64,000 nt of DNA. Origin: Aquatica leii. Lineage: Eukaryota; Arthropoda; Insecta; Coleoptera; Lampyridae. The stretch covers positions 237,302,104-237,366,103 of the forward strand of contig CM069432.1 in the NCBI GenBank assembly GCA_035610365.1. The letters run 5' to 3'. The notes below the pieces were generated by a model that did not search any database, was not told where the DNA came from, and saw only the letters and a list, made by a program, of their open reading frames with translations. Of this stretch, positions 34,650 to 44,750 are shown in pieces. How positions within the stretch are numbered: the first letter of the stretch is position 1; every line of letters begins with the position of its first letter. The position numbers and the translations under genes are program-made.

Positions 34650-35000
34650 ACTTCTGTAGAGGCGTGTTAGCATTTATACATTTGTCGAGTTGAATATGAG
34701 TTTAATACAATTCTTACAAAGAAGCTTTTCTATTTGATCTGTAACTTTGTGAATGTAGGATAAAAATTTGGAAGTAGAAATGTACTTAGGTAATCGAACA
34801 CGTGGATGTAGGCAACAATTAATAACTGTATAAATATCTCGCTTCATATAAACATTGTTCACCAAGGTTTTCGTAAGATGACAGAGTTTAGATTCTCAGG
34901 TTGGCAAATAGAAAAAACGCAATGAACCAAAGATTCAATAACAGAACGTTTCTGTGGAAGATGATAATGAGACTAAGCATGAAGGGTGTATTCCAAACTT
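34650..35000 (-). pseudogene. Penelope-like element family 2, C-terminal RT/linker fragment
   Basis: Minus-strand frames read SHYHLPQKRSVIESLVHC, FSICQPENLNSVIL, KTLVNNVYMKRDIYTVI and TSKFLSYIHKVTDQIEK. This is the end of the reverse transcriptase and the linker before the GIY-YIG endonuclease of a Penelope-like retroelement. The same family is present on the plus strand at 41222-41880 (CQPENLDSELCHLTNTLVNN), so the two can be aligned. The copy stops before its endonuclease and has several frame changes. Confidence 0.75.
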
Positions 35001-35149
35001 TGCCACAAACACGTCAAACTTTTGTGCTTTTCTTAGTTGTGACCACAGCATAAATCTTCCATTTTCATAATCAAATTCCACATTCAGACATGTTCTTATA
35101 AAAACATTCTACATCGTGCTAGTCTAACGTTGATACGTGAACGGACTAA

Positions 35150-36010
35150 TAAGTAAACCAGACGAGAGTTAAACAACATTTCGAAACAACTATTTTCTCT
35201 TTATTGGAATCTCTGTGACAACTTTAATTACCAACAGTCTGATACTACTCTACGACTAACCACTAAAAGTCATCTCGAAAAGTTTCAATTATTAGAATCC
35301 AAGAATCATAAAGTTTCATCCACTACTAACTCTTTGAAGACGGCCGTCAATTTATCAAGGTTGACTCTTACTTCAGAACAGGAATCGGTCCATCTAAATG
35401 TTTGAATTTTGCTGTTGATTCCAAACGTATTCCTAAAAAAGATATTTTATGAGTCTTCTATAAGACATTTTATCGCTACATTTCAGATCCCATTCGTATT
35501 CACACCAGCAAAATCCTTGAATTATCTAAAGTTTCTAAATCTTACATTTCTAAGTCGGAAGAGTTGGCACTATAAATTATTCGTAGGAACCCCGATATTA
35601 TTGTTCTTCAAGCCGACAAAGGCTACGCTGCTGTCGTTTTGAACCAAAACGTACGCTCTTCTAACTCGTAATCCCACTTCGAGGATTGAACGTGAGGTCA
35701 GCCAAATCATCAAATTTTCTAATCTACCTCCAGAAACTGAACATCAACTCAGATTCAAAACCACCTCGTCTATGCAAACTTCTCAAAGTTCATAAACAAG
35801 ATATTCCTTTTCGATCTATCGTCAGTACTATCCAACCTCCTACCTACAAGTTAGCCAAGTTCTTTGCAAATTTATAAGTAAAATCTCTTCTCACATTCTC
35901 AATTCTCAACATTTTATTATATTATTATAATTCTCAACGTTTAGACACTATAAAATTTGAACCCTAAGATCTTCTTGCCATTTTTGATGTCAACTCACTT
36001 TTTACCAAAG
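35150..36010 (+). pseudogene. Penelope-like element family 2, N-terminal half of RT
   Basis: Plus-strand remains, strongly frameshifted: FAVDSKRIPKKDI, IIVLQADKGYAAVVLNQN, the HFED...REVSQIIKFSNLPPETEHQL region, PPRLCKLLKVHKQDI, FRSIVSTIQPPTYKLAKF and FDVNSLFTKVPI. These are the ordered blocks of a Penelope-like reverse transcriptase (ADKG, GLPKxHK, PLRPIVS, SFDVxSLFTNVP). The frame is interrupted at VPIK by the inverted dimer of family 1 (36023-37965). It resumes at 37966 as PIKDSLIIIEQTD. Confidence 0.8.
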
Positions 36011-36117
36011 TTCCTATTAAGGTTTGTTTGAATGTATTAAACAATGTTGCTTGATGCGAAGTAATAACATTCTGCTGAACTTTCATTGTTTATTATTTTG
36101 AAATGAATATACACAAC

Positions 36118-36152
36118 CTTTTGATTGCTTTGGTATCTGCAATCGTCATCAG
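36118..36152 (-). ncRNA. Hammerhead-like motif, left arm, core mutated
   Basis: On the minus strand, CTGATGA followed by the stem CGATTGC...GCAATC is present. The conserved GAAAC of the partner motif reads AAAAGG, so this copy of the ribozyme-like element is damaged relative to 37869-37903. Confidence 0.45.
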
Positions 36153-36265
36153 GTGAATACTAACAAACTTAGAAACTACTGGAGCTTATATACTAAAGAC
36201 ATGTTCGATGAAGCGTTCAAGCGTACAAAATCAATTTAGCGTAACAGAATAATTAACAAAATTAC

Positions 36266-37021
36266 TTAGTGAAGTTTAAGTTGTTTTAGAGGTTCGATTA
36301 GTGGTTTCCATATGTTGCTTATCTCGACACTTGGCTGGCTGAAAATTTCTTTGTTGTTGTTGATGAATGCCGCTTCTTTAAATTTCCGTTTGTACCAATG
36401 TTCCTCTCTGTGTATGATTTTTGCTTCCGACCATTTCATTCGATGTTGGTTATCCCACGAATGTTGCGCGATGCCGGACTTAGAAGTCTCTCCTCTCTGT
36501 GTGTGCGTCTGATGTTCTTTTAGTCTGATGTCAAGTGGTCTTTTGGTTTCCCCCACGTATGACTTGCCACACTCACATGGAACTTGGTAAATACAGTTTT
36601 AGGAATCTAGACTTGTTTGTGGCTTTGTGTTGGAAATTATACTCCTAATGGTGGTCGATGATTTGAACACTGTATTTAAGTTGTAGCTTTTCCCTATGCG
36701 TTTTATTGATTCTGATAAACCTTTGACATATGGGATGCTCAGCAGTGAAATGGGCAGTTCTTCTGTTTTAGGTTTTTGCTTGGTGTTCAATTGCTTTTTC
36801 TGTAAAAGCTCTCCTACAATCTTTTCTGGATAACCATTCTGCCTTAGATCGTTTCTAATGTTTTTGATTTCTTCTCGTAGCCCTTTCTCTGTGTTGCACA
36901 ACCTGTATGCTCTGTCGATTAGAGATTTTACTACTCCCCTCTTCGTAGATGTGAAATGGTTGGATTCAAAGTTGAGATATCGACCGGTGTGCGTCGGTTT
37001 CCTGTAGACTGTCGTTTCCAT
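36266..37021 (-). pseudogene. PLE family 1 C-terminus (RT end + GIY-YIG), left copy
   Basis: The minus-strand frame starts at METTVYRKPTHTGRY, the last conserved RT region (YRKPTHTxxY), and continues as GVVKSLIDRAYRLCN, ELLQKKQLNT and KTEELPISLLS. One stop at 36599-36601 (Gln codon to TAA compared with the right copy) splits it from the GIY-YIG endonuclease (CIYQVPCECGKSYVGETKR, HSWDNQHRMKW, WYKRKFKEAAFI), which continues to 36266. GIY-YIG nucleases cut the target DNA for priming. This copy extends about 40 bp further 5' than the right one. Confidence 0.88.
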
Positions 37022-37033
37022 AATTTTGGAACA

Positions 37034-37755
37034 CCGGTCGATATCTCAACTTTGAATCCAACCATTCCACATCTACGAAGAGGGGAGTAGTAAAATCTCT
37101 AATCGACAGAGCATACAGGTTGTGCAACACAGAGAAAGGGCTACGAGAAGAAATCAAAAACATTAGAAACGATCTAAGGCAGAATGGTTATCCAGAAAAG
37201 ATTGTAGGAGAGCTTTTACAGAAAAAGCAATTGAACACCATGGGGCAACCTAAAACAGAAGAACTGCCCAATTCACTGCTGAGCATCCCATATGTCAAAG
37301 GTTTATCAGAATCAATAAAACGCATAGGAAAAAGCTACAATTTAAATACAGTGTTCAAATCATCGACCACCATTAGGAGTATAATTTCCAACACAAAGCC
37401 ACAAACAAGTCGAGATTCCCAAAACTGTATTTACCAAGTTCCATGTGAGTGTGGCAAGTCATACGTGGGGGAAACCAAAAGACCACTTGACATCAGACTG
37501 AAAGAACATCAGACGCACACACAGAGGGGAGAGACTTCTAAGTCCGGCATCGCGCAACATTCGTGGGATAACCAACATCGAATGAAATGGTCGGAAGCAA
37601 AAATCATACACAGAGAGGAACATTGGTACAAACGGAAATTTAAAGAAGCGGCATTCATCAACAACGACAAAGAAATTTTCAGCCAGCCAAGTGTCGAGAT
37701 AAGCAACATATGGAAACCACTAATCGAACCTCTAAAACAACTTAAACTTCACTAA
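37034..37755 (+). CDS. PLE family 1 C-terminus (RT end + GIY-YIG), right copy, open
   Basis: Partial but uninterrupted frame of about 240 codons from the right arm. It begins at GRYLNFESNH, runs through GVVKSLIDRAYRLCNTEK and KIVGELLQKKQLNT to the GIY-YIG domain. That domain has IYQVPC (GIY-type strand), CGKSYVGET (YIG-type strand), the catalytic arginine region RPLDIRLKEH and a conserved glutamate in KRKFKEAAFI. A CxC just before YVGET is typical of Penelope endonucleases. It ends LKQLKLH. The polymerase core is absent, so it is a 5'-truncated copy, not a working gene. The small sequence difference from the left arm points to a recent event. Confidence 0.86.
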
Positions 37756-37868
37756 GTAATTTTGTTAATTATTCTGTTACGCTAAATTGATTTTGTACGC
37801 TTGAACGCTTCATCGAACATGTCTTTAGTATATAAGCTCCAGTAGTTTCTAAGATTGTTAGTATTCAC

Positions 37869-37903
37869 CTGATGACGATTGCAGATACCAAAGCAATCGA
37901 AAC
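37869..37903 (+). ncRNA. Hammerhead-ribozyme-like motif at PLE family 1 end
   Basis: CTGATGA (37869-37875), a 6-7-bp stem CGATTGC/GCAATCG closing a 10-base loop, then GAAAC (37899-37903). Penelope-like elements are known to carry small hammerhead motifs near their ends. Here the stem register leaves one unpaired C beside CTGATGA, so self-cleavage is uncertain. Confidence 0.5.
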
Positions 37904-37965
37904 GTTGTGTATATTCATTTCAAAATAATAAACAATGAAAGTTCAGCAGAATGTTATTACTTCGC

Positions 37966-38010
37966 TTCCTATTAAGGATTCGCTTATTATAATCGAACAG
38001 ACTGATCATA
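37966..38010 (+). pseudogene. PLE family 2, continuation after the dimer
   Basis: Reads PIKDSLIIIEQTDHTN, which joins in frame and sense to FDVNSLFTKV at 36010 if the dimer and one 12-bp repeat are removed. It is cut off after a few codons by the RTE-like element at about 38010. Confidence 0.7.
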
Positions 38011-41000
38011 CAAACAATCAACACGCCCAATCTCTATCCCTCTCTATCTTCCCACATATTTTCTTCTATTCCTCTTACACTTATTTCGTTGTCCATTCCC
38101 TCCTGCCAACTTCTTCTAGGTCTTCCGCAATTTCTTTTACCAAGAGGTTTCTATATTAACATTTGGTTTGGTAGCCTTCCTTCGTTCATACGCTGGATTT
38201 GCCCATACCATTTTAGTTGTATTGTTTTTATATCTTTCATTAGTATGTGTGATACCTCCATTATTCGCCGTATTCTTTCATTTGTAACTTTTTCTTTCTT
38301 TGATTTTCCTGCGGCCCGTCTCCGGTAGTCCATTTCTGTGGCATTTGCCATCTTAGCCAATCTACCTTTAATTTTCCATACTTCAGAGCTATACGTTATT
38401 ATACTCTTTATTATTGTATTACATATTAACTTTTTTTTGTTTTTAGATATGTTTTTGTCCCAGAGTATACCGTTCATTAATGTGATGGCTTTTCTTCCTT
38501 GTGTGTTCCTGTCTTTAATTGCTGCATGTAGCGTTCTATCACTCTTTAATTCTTAAATACTTGTATTCGTAGCACCCTCTAATATATTTTCCATTTTTCA
38601 GAATCAGATTTTGTGTTTGTGCATTGATGCACATACATATATTCGGTTTTCTTCATGTTGACTATTAATCCCCATTTTGTGTTCTCCTCGATTAATTTGC
38701 GAGTTATATACTGTAGATCATTGTAATCTTGTTCCAGCATTATCTGATCATCCGCAAAGCATAACCTGTAGACCATGTCGTTATTAAGAGTTATTCCTAT
38801 GTTTCTGCATTTCTCTTTTCAAGTTTTTAGGGGATGTTCTAAGTAAATTTTAAATAGTCTGGGTGATAGACAGCATCCTTGCTTAAGACCTTTATTTACG
38901 GTAAATCCTTTTGTGATCTTATTTCCGATTTTCATTTTTGTACTGCTATTTTTGTATAACTTCTTAACAGCATTTATTAGATTCACTAGGATATTTGTTT
39001 TGTCTAAATTTTTCCAAAATTTAGTCAGCGGTATGCTGTCATATGCATTTTGTAGATCGACATAGAGCAGGTCTACTTCCTGGTTGACTGCAATTTTCCT
39101 TTCTATTAACTGAGTTACACAAAATAGGTGCTCTAATGTTGTTCTGTCTACTCTGAAACCCGCTTGCTCTTCGGCTTCTATGTCGTGGTTATCGTTTTCA
39201 ATTTTGTTTTTTAGAGTTTTACCATATATTCTGCTGACACAGCTCGTAATAGCAATTTCTCGCTAATTATCGCCATTTTCTCTACTTGCTTTTTTATGTA
39301 TGGTAGATATATAAGTGGTATTTCAGTCTTCTAGTATTTCTTCTACATTTGCACATTGTTCAAATCGTTTCTTCAGGTGTTCGTCTAATTTCTCTGTACC
39401 ATCTTTTACTAGTTCCGACGGCATATCTCCTGGTCCAGTCGCTCTTTCATTTTTTAAGTTGATACATACTTGTTTGACTTATGTTAGAGTAATTCTTGTT
39501 GGTGAGGTTATAATTATTATGTGGCTCTGGGTTATATCATTTTTTTGCATGAACTGTGATCTCTTCTCTGTTAATAGTTCTTTGAAATAGTCGTCCCATT
39601 TTTGGGGTGAAATTGATGGTATGATATCTCTTTTTTTGTCTTCTCTTAAGTTTTTTATTATTTTCTAACTCTCTGTTTTTTCCTTCCCCCTATGTATGTA
39701 TTCATTTTTGCACAACTTTGCTCACAGGCTTCATTTTTCTTTTTACCAATCGTGCTTTTTGCATTAGCTTGTGCTTTTTTATATATTGTTTTATTTTTTC
39801 TTTTATCTTTCTTTCTGTATATATTCATCCCACCAATAAAGCTTTCGTTGTTTTCTATTTCGTTGGTGTCGTCCCAGAGTTTCATTTACTGCTGCATGTA
39901 TATATTCTTTTATGCCCTCATAGTGTTTTTCTGTATTATTGAGATCTATTTTTTTGGAGTTTTTTATTTAACCTCTGACTATATAGGTTCTTGGTACTTC
40001 CGCGATCTAAGGAACTAAGATTATATTTCATATATTTTGTTTCGTCTATGTTTTCCTGTGCTGTAGGATTTTCTTTGTTTTTTTGTATTCTTTCATCTTC
40101 CTTTCTGTTTGGAAATGTTATTTTTCTTCTAAGTAGGTGGTGGTCAGTACAACAACTCGCACCTCTACATACTTTGACATCTTGTGGTTTTAAATTTTTT
40201 TTGTCTAATTAATGTATAATCAATAATTGATTTTAGGTTTCTCGTATTTTGTATCCAGGTATATTTGTGGATCTCTCGATATGGGAAGTATTCATTTAAA
40301 ATTCTTAGTTGGTTCTGTTCGCACATAGTAATTAATCTGCTTACGTTATCATTGATTGTATCCTCTCTGTACTGCCTTACAATATTGTCATTATATTCTT
40401 CTTACCCTACTAATCAGATCTCTGAGTATTATGATTTCACTTGTTTTTCACATTTTTGATACTTTTTCATAGAATTCGTTCTTCATATCTACTGGGGCAT
40501 CGTCATTTACGGCATATACTCCTATTATGGTTAGTTTGTGGCCCTATAGACATAAGTTTATTTTTATAATTCTTTCGTTTATCGCTTCATATGTTTGTTA
40601 TACGTCTTCGTAATTTTTTTCTAATCAGGATTGATATTCCTTGTTTGGCTCTGGTAGTTTTTAGAACTCCCCTGTAGAAATGATGGTATTGTCCTATATT
40701 TTCCAAATCTCGTCCTTTTTTCTTTGCTTCTTTGACCACTATGATATCTATGTTCAGGTTTGTACTTTCAGTTATCACTTCATTTATTTTTCTGGGTAAA
40801 CCTTGTACGTTCCATGTTTAGCAATTCATTTTCCTTTGATTTAGCTGGTTCGTCGTAATCTTCCCATCCTGTTCCGATTCGAATAGTTCGGCTTTTTAAC
40901 ATTTAGTTTTTTTACGTGTCTCGAGGAGTTATCTCGATGCTACAACCTCCAACCTGGAGGGCCAGGAACCTTTCTGTTAGGGTCCTACGCTTAGTCGAGT

Positions 41001-41218
41001 GGTTCTGGTTTTTGGGCGCCGGAAGTTTGCCCTTACCGTTTTCCTGCTGAGATAGGATTTAATAGTATTGTAGCCGATATCGTGCTACTTCATGTTCTGT
41101 GAGATGTATCTAAAAACGTTAGTTGGGCACTAATGTTCCCCTCACCACTTATATTACTCTTTTCACCATCCTCCTTTCTCAACCGGGCTTGGGACCGGCT
41201 ATGGCGGAGTTGTTTTTT
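38010..41218 (-). mobile_element. RTE-like non-LTR retrotransposon, about 3.2 kb, decayed
   Basis: A nearly full-length minus-strand copy. The 5' region at about 41218-40900 has the GC-rich leader usual for this group (GGCCCTCCAGGTTGGAGGTT, TTCCGGCGCC). The endonuclease starts at about 40830 (TWNVQGL) and continues at 40778-40587 (NIDIIVVKEAKKKG, RGVLKTTRAKQGISILIR). The polymerase is visible as TTLEHLFCVTQLIERK, LLYVDLQNAYDSIP (about 39130-39020), NKGLKQGCCLSPRLF (about 38900) and LCFADDQIML (about 38760). The C-terminus is at 38477-38151 (ITYSSEVWKIKGRL, DYRRRAAGKSKKEK, QLKWYGQIQRM). Many stops and frameshifts make it dead. It lies between two parts of PLE family 2. Confidence 0.85.
38151..40865 (-). 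pseudogene. RTE-like endonuclease/reverse transcriptase ORF, dead
   Basis: Coding remains of the element above; one polyprotein in life. Domain order on the minus strand is AP-like endonuclease (from 40865), polymerase with FADD catalytic box near 38755, and the C-terminal region ending at 38151 (EGRLPNQMLI). The longest preserved piece is 38477-38151 (108 codons). Hydrophobic plus-strand frames across 39315-40459 are antisense shadows. It is a different lineage from the fragment at 7495-11385, whose C-terminus reads LKWNWAGHVARN instead of LKWYGQIQRM. Confidence 0.82.
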
Positions 41219-41221
41219 TAT

Positions 41222-41880
41222 CTGCATCTGCCAACCTGAAAATCTAGACTCGGAACTTTGTCATCTTACTAATACCTTGGTGAACAATAGTTATATAAAG
41301 CGAGATATTCATACAGTTATTAATTGTCGTCTAAATCCACGGGCTCAATTACCTAAGAACATTTCTACTTCCGAATCCACTCCGAAATCAGCATTTTTAC
41401 ATTACATTCACAAAGTTACATATCAAATAAGGAACTTTTCCGTAAGAATGGTATTAAACCCATATTCAACTTGACAGGTAAAATCTGTCAGATTCTTGCA
41501 TCTCCTAAGAACAAATTTGTTATACTTTCATTTCAAGGTGTATACCAAATTCCTTGTTGATGTGGTTTAGTCTACATTGATGAAGCTGATCGTTCCGTCA
41601 TTACACGCATTTCAGATCGTTGTATAAAGAAAAGCCATATTTTTAAGTCTGCGGTTGCTGAATATCATTTTACCACAGGCCACAATATAGTTTTTGATAA
41701 CTTTTCGGTGATTGCAAAATCTCTATTCTTCTTCAATAGGAAAATCCGAGAGAGCATAGAAATCATCAAACACCTTTATCGAAAACACGACACGTTTAAA
41801 CCGTAACCCAATCAGAGTCGAGCTCAACTAGCTGTGACGATACTTCATCTTTATATACGGATACTACTTCTTCTTAAGTC
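41222..41880 (+). pseudogene. PLE family 2 C-terminus with GIY-YIG endonuclease, decayed
   Basis: Plus-strand sequence FICICQPENLDSELC, NTLVNNSYIKRDIHTVI, FLHYIHKVTYQIRNF, then in other frames ILASPKNKFVI, GVYQIPC, CGLVYIDEADRSVIT, FKSAVAEYHFTTGHNI and RESIEIIKHLYRK. The GIY and YIG strands (GVYQIPC, LVYIDE) and following helix are visible, with a stop between them. It ends near AQLAVTILHL (41820-41850). The same tail recurs at 47010-47240. Several frameshifts make it inactive. Confidence 0.82.
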
Positions 41881-42096
41881 ATTCTATGGAGTTTAGAATC
41901 TGGCTTGGTCCACAACCTATCCATGTAGTAGTTCTTTGTTAGATTGTCGTTGGTTTTATCAAGTTTATCCTTTTCGTTCATGCTTTTTTTTAAAAGATTA
42001 GAATCTGGCTTATTCATAAGTTGATAACCAAACGTTTTTAGAGGTTCTTAGTTAGATTTTGGTTGTTTGTTTGAGTTCTTTGATTTCTCTCACGCC

Positions 42097-42128
42097 CTGA
42101 TGAAGTCTTTTACAAAAGTAGGCGAAAC
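42097..42128 (+). ncRNA. Hammerhead-like motif at the PLE family 2 end
   Basis: CTGATGA at 42097-42103 and GAAAC at 42124-42128 enclose a short stem (CTTT/AAAG around TACA). The spacing and core match hammerhead motifs of Penelope-like elements, but helices I and III were not verified. Confidence 0.4.
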
Positions 42129-42134
42129 GCTGGC

Positions 42135-43155
42135 AACTTCAGTTACAACAATGACACGGTCCAAACCCGGAAGACGTTTTCATTTTAGTATAGAATCTAA
42201 ATTGCTGTATCAATAACAAAAAAATAAAAACAAAAAATAAGTTTTGTAGTGGTCCATGTACAGTGTGGATTTGGATCGTGATTACCTTTGTCATATTACA
42301 AAAATATGGATTTGTCAACACAGATTTTATAACCAGGAGAAAAAACGTATATTTCATTTGATTTGTAACATCGACAAACGGTCATGTTTTTCTATTTATT
42401 AGGAACCCCAAAATCTTCAACGAAGAAAAAGAAACTAGTAGTATACGCTGAAATCTATGGTAACCTATCAAAAATCATTCGCCAAAAGCTGGTAGAAGAA
42501 ATAAACTGTTATTCTCTTTCGTTGACCAACAATCACGGCTATTTAGTTATAAAATCGTGCTCATAATTTAAAGTGTTGTTGCTTTGAAAAATTCTGTTGC
42601 AGAGCACAATCTTTATCCTCTTGTATAAAATCAGAATTTGTTGTTTTTTAGAAATTAGTCTATACTTTCCCGGGAGACAACGTTAGCCAAAAATCTAACT
42701 CATTCATTACAGTAACGTCAGGTACAGTTAATTTGGGCCTGAAATTAACATCTTTATACAAATAGATTGCCCGAATTCTCACGTGGTTTCATAAGTACAC
42801 GATTATTTTCATTGATTGTTGGAAATACAGTATTACATATTATTACTAAGATCTTCGTACTCATCTTCGCTCTTAGAAGTATTCGATTAATCATTTTCAA
42901 CATTTGTAGAGGTGGAAGGCTGCTGTACATTTTGTACAACCATGCAGTCGGCCCAGGTCCTTTTTACGAGCGCGGGTATTATATACTGCAAAAAAATAAT
43001 TAAAGTACTGAAAATTGCATACACGATTGACGTACTTACTTTTGACATCACTAGGTGGACGTGATTCAACTTCTTTTGCTGTGGATGCCTGTTATAAATC
43101 AGCAGAATCGTTTTCAGTATTGTTACGATAGCATATATTAAGTGCTGAAAAAGTA
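42135..43155. other. 1-kb stretch, no recognised gene
   Basis: A minus-strand frame around 42990-42890 reads VVQNVQQPSTSTNVEND, with acidic SEDEYEDLSNN after a stop. This resembles a disordered protein region but belongs to no family I know. The plus-strand frame 42384-42566 is also unassigned. Confidence 0.35.
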
Positions 43156-43513
43156 AATACAGTAGTGCGTCGATTATGCAAGGTAATGCGGATCGAGGGT
43201 TCATCAGAACTCGGATAACACAAACTCGGTCAAAAATCAAGCAGCAAACGTATGGTAAACTGGTGAAATGAATAAAAACGTGGTCAAAGATGTGAAAAAA
43301 GGCATTATCAAATAAATAACCAAGCTATAAATAAAAATAAAGTACATATGTACTAAAACAAAATTATTACAAGATATACCGTACATACAAAAAAGACATC
43401 TACTGTATTATCAAATGAAAAACTGACGTAGAAATGAAAAATTAAATACAAAATGATAAAAAGACATACATAGGTACATACATTGACTCCAGTATGTGTT
43501 CTAGTTAAAACAA

Positions 43514-43822
43514 TTATCTCTTAAAAAACTCCATAAGTGTTTTACGTTTAACGAAATTCGCTCGTTTTTTTGTCACCATTTCACGCAATCGTGGCAGCAG
43601 TATAAGGTCTGTTGAAATTGTTTCTGACTCTTGTTCTAGGTGCTTGATGGTTTTTTCTATCTTTTTGCTACCATCACTGTGGCTGATTTTCTCATTCTCT
43701 ATTTCAATGTCTTTAATGTCACTTTCATGATTTCCAGCCTTTACATTTACTGCTTCTGCTAACGACTGATCAGTGACTTCCATCGACAAGCTCTGTATTT
43801 TTACGCCCGGTGCAACCTTCAC
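43514..43822 (-). pseudogene. Tigger/Jerky transposase C-terminal fragment
   Basis: A 102-codon minus-strand frame. After an acidic region (ESDIKDIEIENEK) it reads IKHLEQESETISTDLILL, LREMVTKKRANFVKRKTL and MEFFKR. Tigger and Jerky-type transposases end with the same pattern: a helix predicted before an 'sTDlmLLrrlR.....KR' block and a final TDFF-like motif. The DDE catalytic part is 2.2 kb to the right (46030-46422). If the gypsy fragment between them were removed, the parts would be in the right order and strand. Confidence 0.7.
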
Positions 43823-43993
43823 CTTTAGATCGTTTCACGCGAATATGCAATTACATTTGTGAAGGGTTAATCGAGCGGATTTTGGTACCCACCACATGTT
43901 TACCGTTATCACTGAAAATAACGAGCAGGTGGCACAGTTGGATTATACCTCTTTTGGAGATGAACTACTACGAAAACTTGGAAAACTTATTCT

Positions 43994-44726
43994 GTTAAGT
44001 CGAAGGGAAACGCTGCGCATTTGCGTTCTCAAATGATTTTATGCTAAAGAGAAACTTTACTTGTGTTAACGCTATATGCTCGTTTGTATTGGATTTAATA
44101 TTACTTTTTAGGTAACTCAAGTACGGAATTAGCTAATCCCCTACTGGATAAAACTTAACTGTGAGTATTACTATTTCAACTTTTTTTACGAATTGTACTT
44201 CGGTGGTCATGTCGATTATGACAGTACGTGCATGTTAGGTTAACACAATTAATAATATTTTGTGCTTCACAAACTCATATGCAGTGCGCGTTCTCGAAAG
44301 CTTAAATTGTTTTGTTTGTCTGCGATGTTAAAATTTGCGAATATGCATTTATACTTTCTGCTTATGTAAAAGTTTAAGGCCGACAGGGTCAGCTTATTGT
44401 ACGGTGTGTTACCCAGTATACGGCGCAACTTATATTCGATTCGATCCACGTATCAATGTTTGGGAAAATTTAGATTTATGTACTTTCTTCATCGTCTGTG
44501 ATAAAATAAATATATATTTTGTGTTATTACTTCTGTGGTGTTATTTGTCCTTTTTCAGCTACGAGTAGAGTTAGAGTTAATCTTTCATCATCTTGGCGAC
44601 TTTTTTTAGATTTAAGTTATAATTTATCATCACAAGCTGTGCTAGCCGTTGCTTTGTTTTGTTACAAGAAGACCAGCGTAACGAATATTGGCTGTCCAAC
44701 TCGAGGAACCTGATTTTCTCGTAACA
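43994..44726 (+). repeat. Probable 5' LTR of gypsy element C
   Basis: The segment ends CTCGTAACA, immediately before AATT and the primer-binding-like sequence at 44732. It contains AATAAATATATATT at about 44505, suitable for polyadenylation, and begins TGTTAAGTCG if it starts with TG. No second LTR is in the window, so the left border is a guess. Confidence 0.4.
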
Positions 44727-44731
44727 AATTT

Positions 44732-44750
44732 TGGCACCCAACTGTCTGGG
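44732..44750 (+). promoter_or_regulatory. Primer-binding site of gypsy element C (tRNA-Lys-like)
   Basis: TGGCACCCAACTGTCTGGG resembles the TGGCGCCCAACGTGGGGC type of primer-binding site, complementary to the 3' end of a lysine tRNA, with a few changes. Its place just after the CA end of the LTR and before gag supports it. Confidence 0.55.

Larger units (their letters stand above)
36023..37965. mobile_element. Penelope-like element family 1, head-to-head inverted dimer
   Basis: Two 5'-truncated copies of one Penelope-like element in opposite orientation. The arms are 36056-36990 and 37031-37965, 935 bp each and nearly identical, with a 40-bp spacer that belongs to the left copy. The insertion is flanked by 12-bp direct repeats TTCCTATTAAGG (36011-36022 and 37966-37977). 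An extra 33 bp (36023-36055) lies between the left repeat and the left arm. Each arm ends, at its outer side, with a hammerhead-like motif and a short AT-rich tail. Inverted partial copies of this kind are known for Penelope elements. Confidence 0.88.

Noticed and set aside
36312-36512. Plus-strand ORF repeated at 37509-37709 on the minus strand
   Set aside because: Both are the antisense of the two Penelope GIY-YIG copies in the inverted dimer.
39315-40459. Series of plus-strand hydrophobic ORFs resembling a multi-pass membrane protein
   Set aside because: They are antisense to the RTE-like endonuclease/reverse transcriptase on the minus strand; T-rich antisense of an A-rich coding strand gives false hydrophobic frames.
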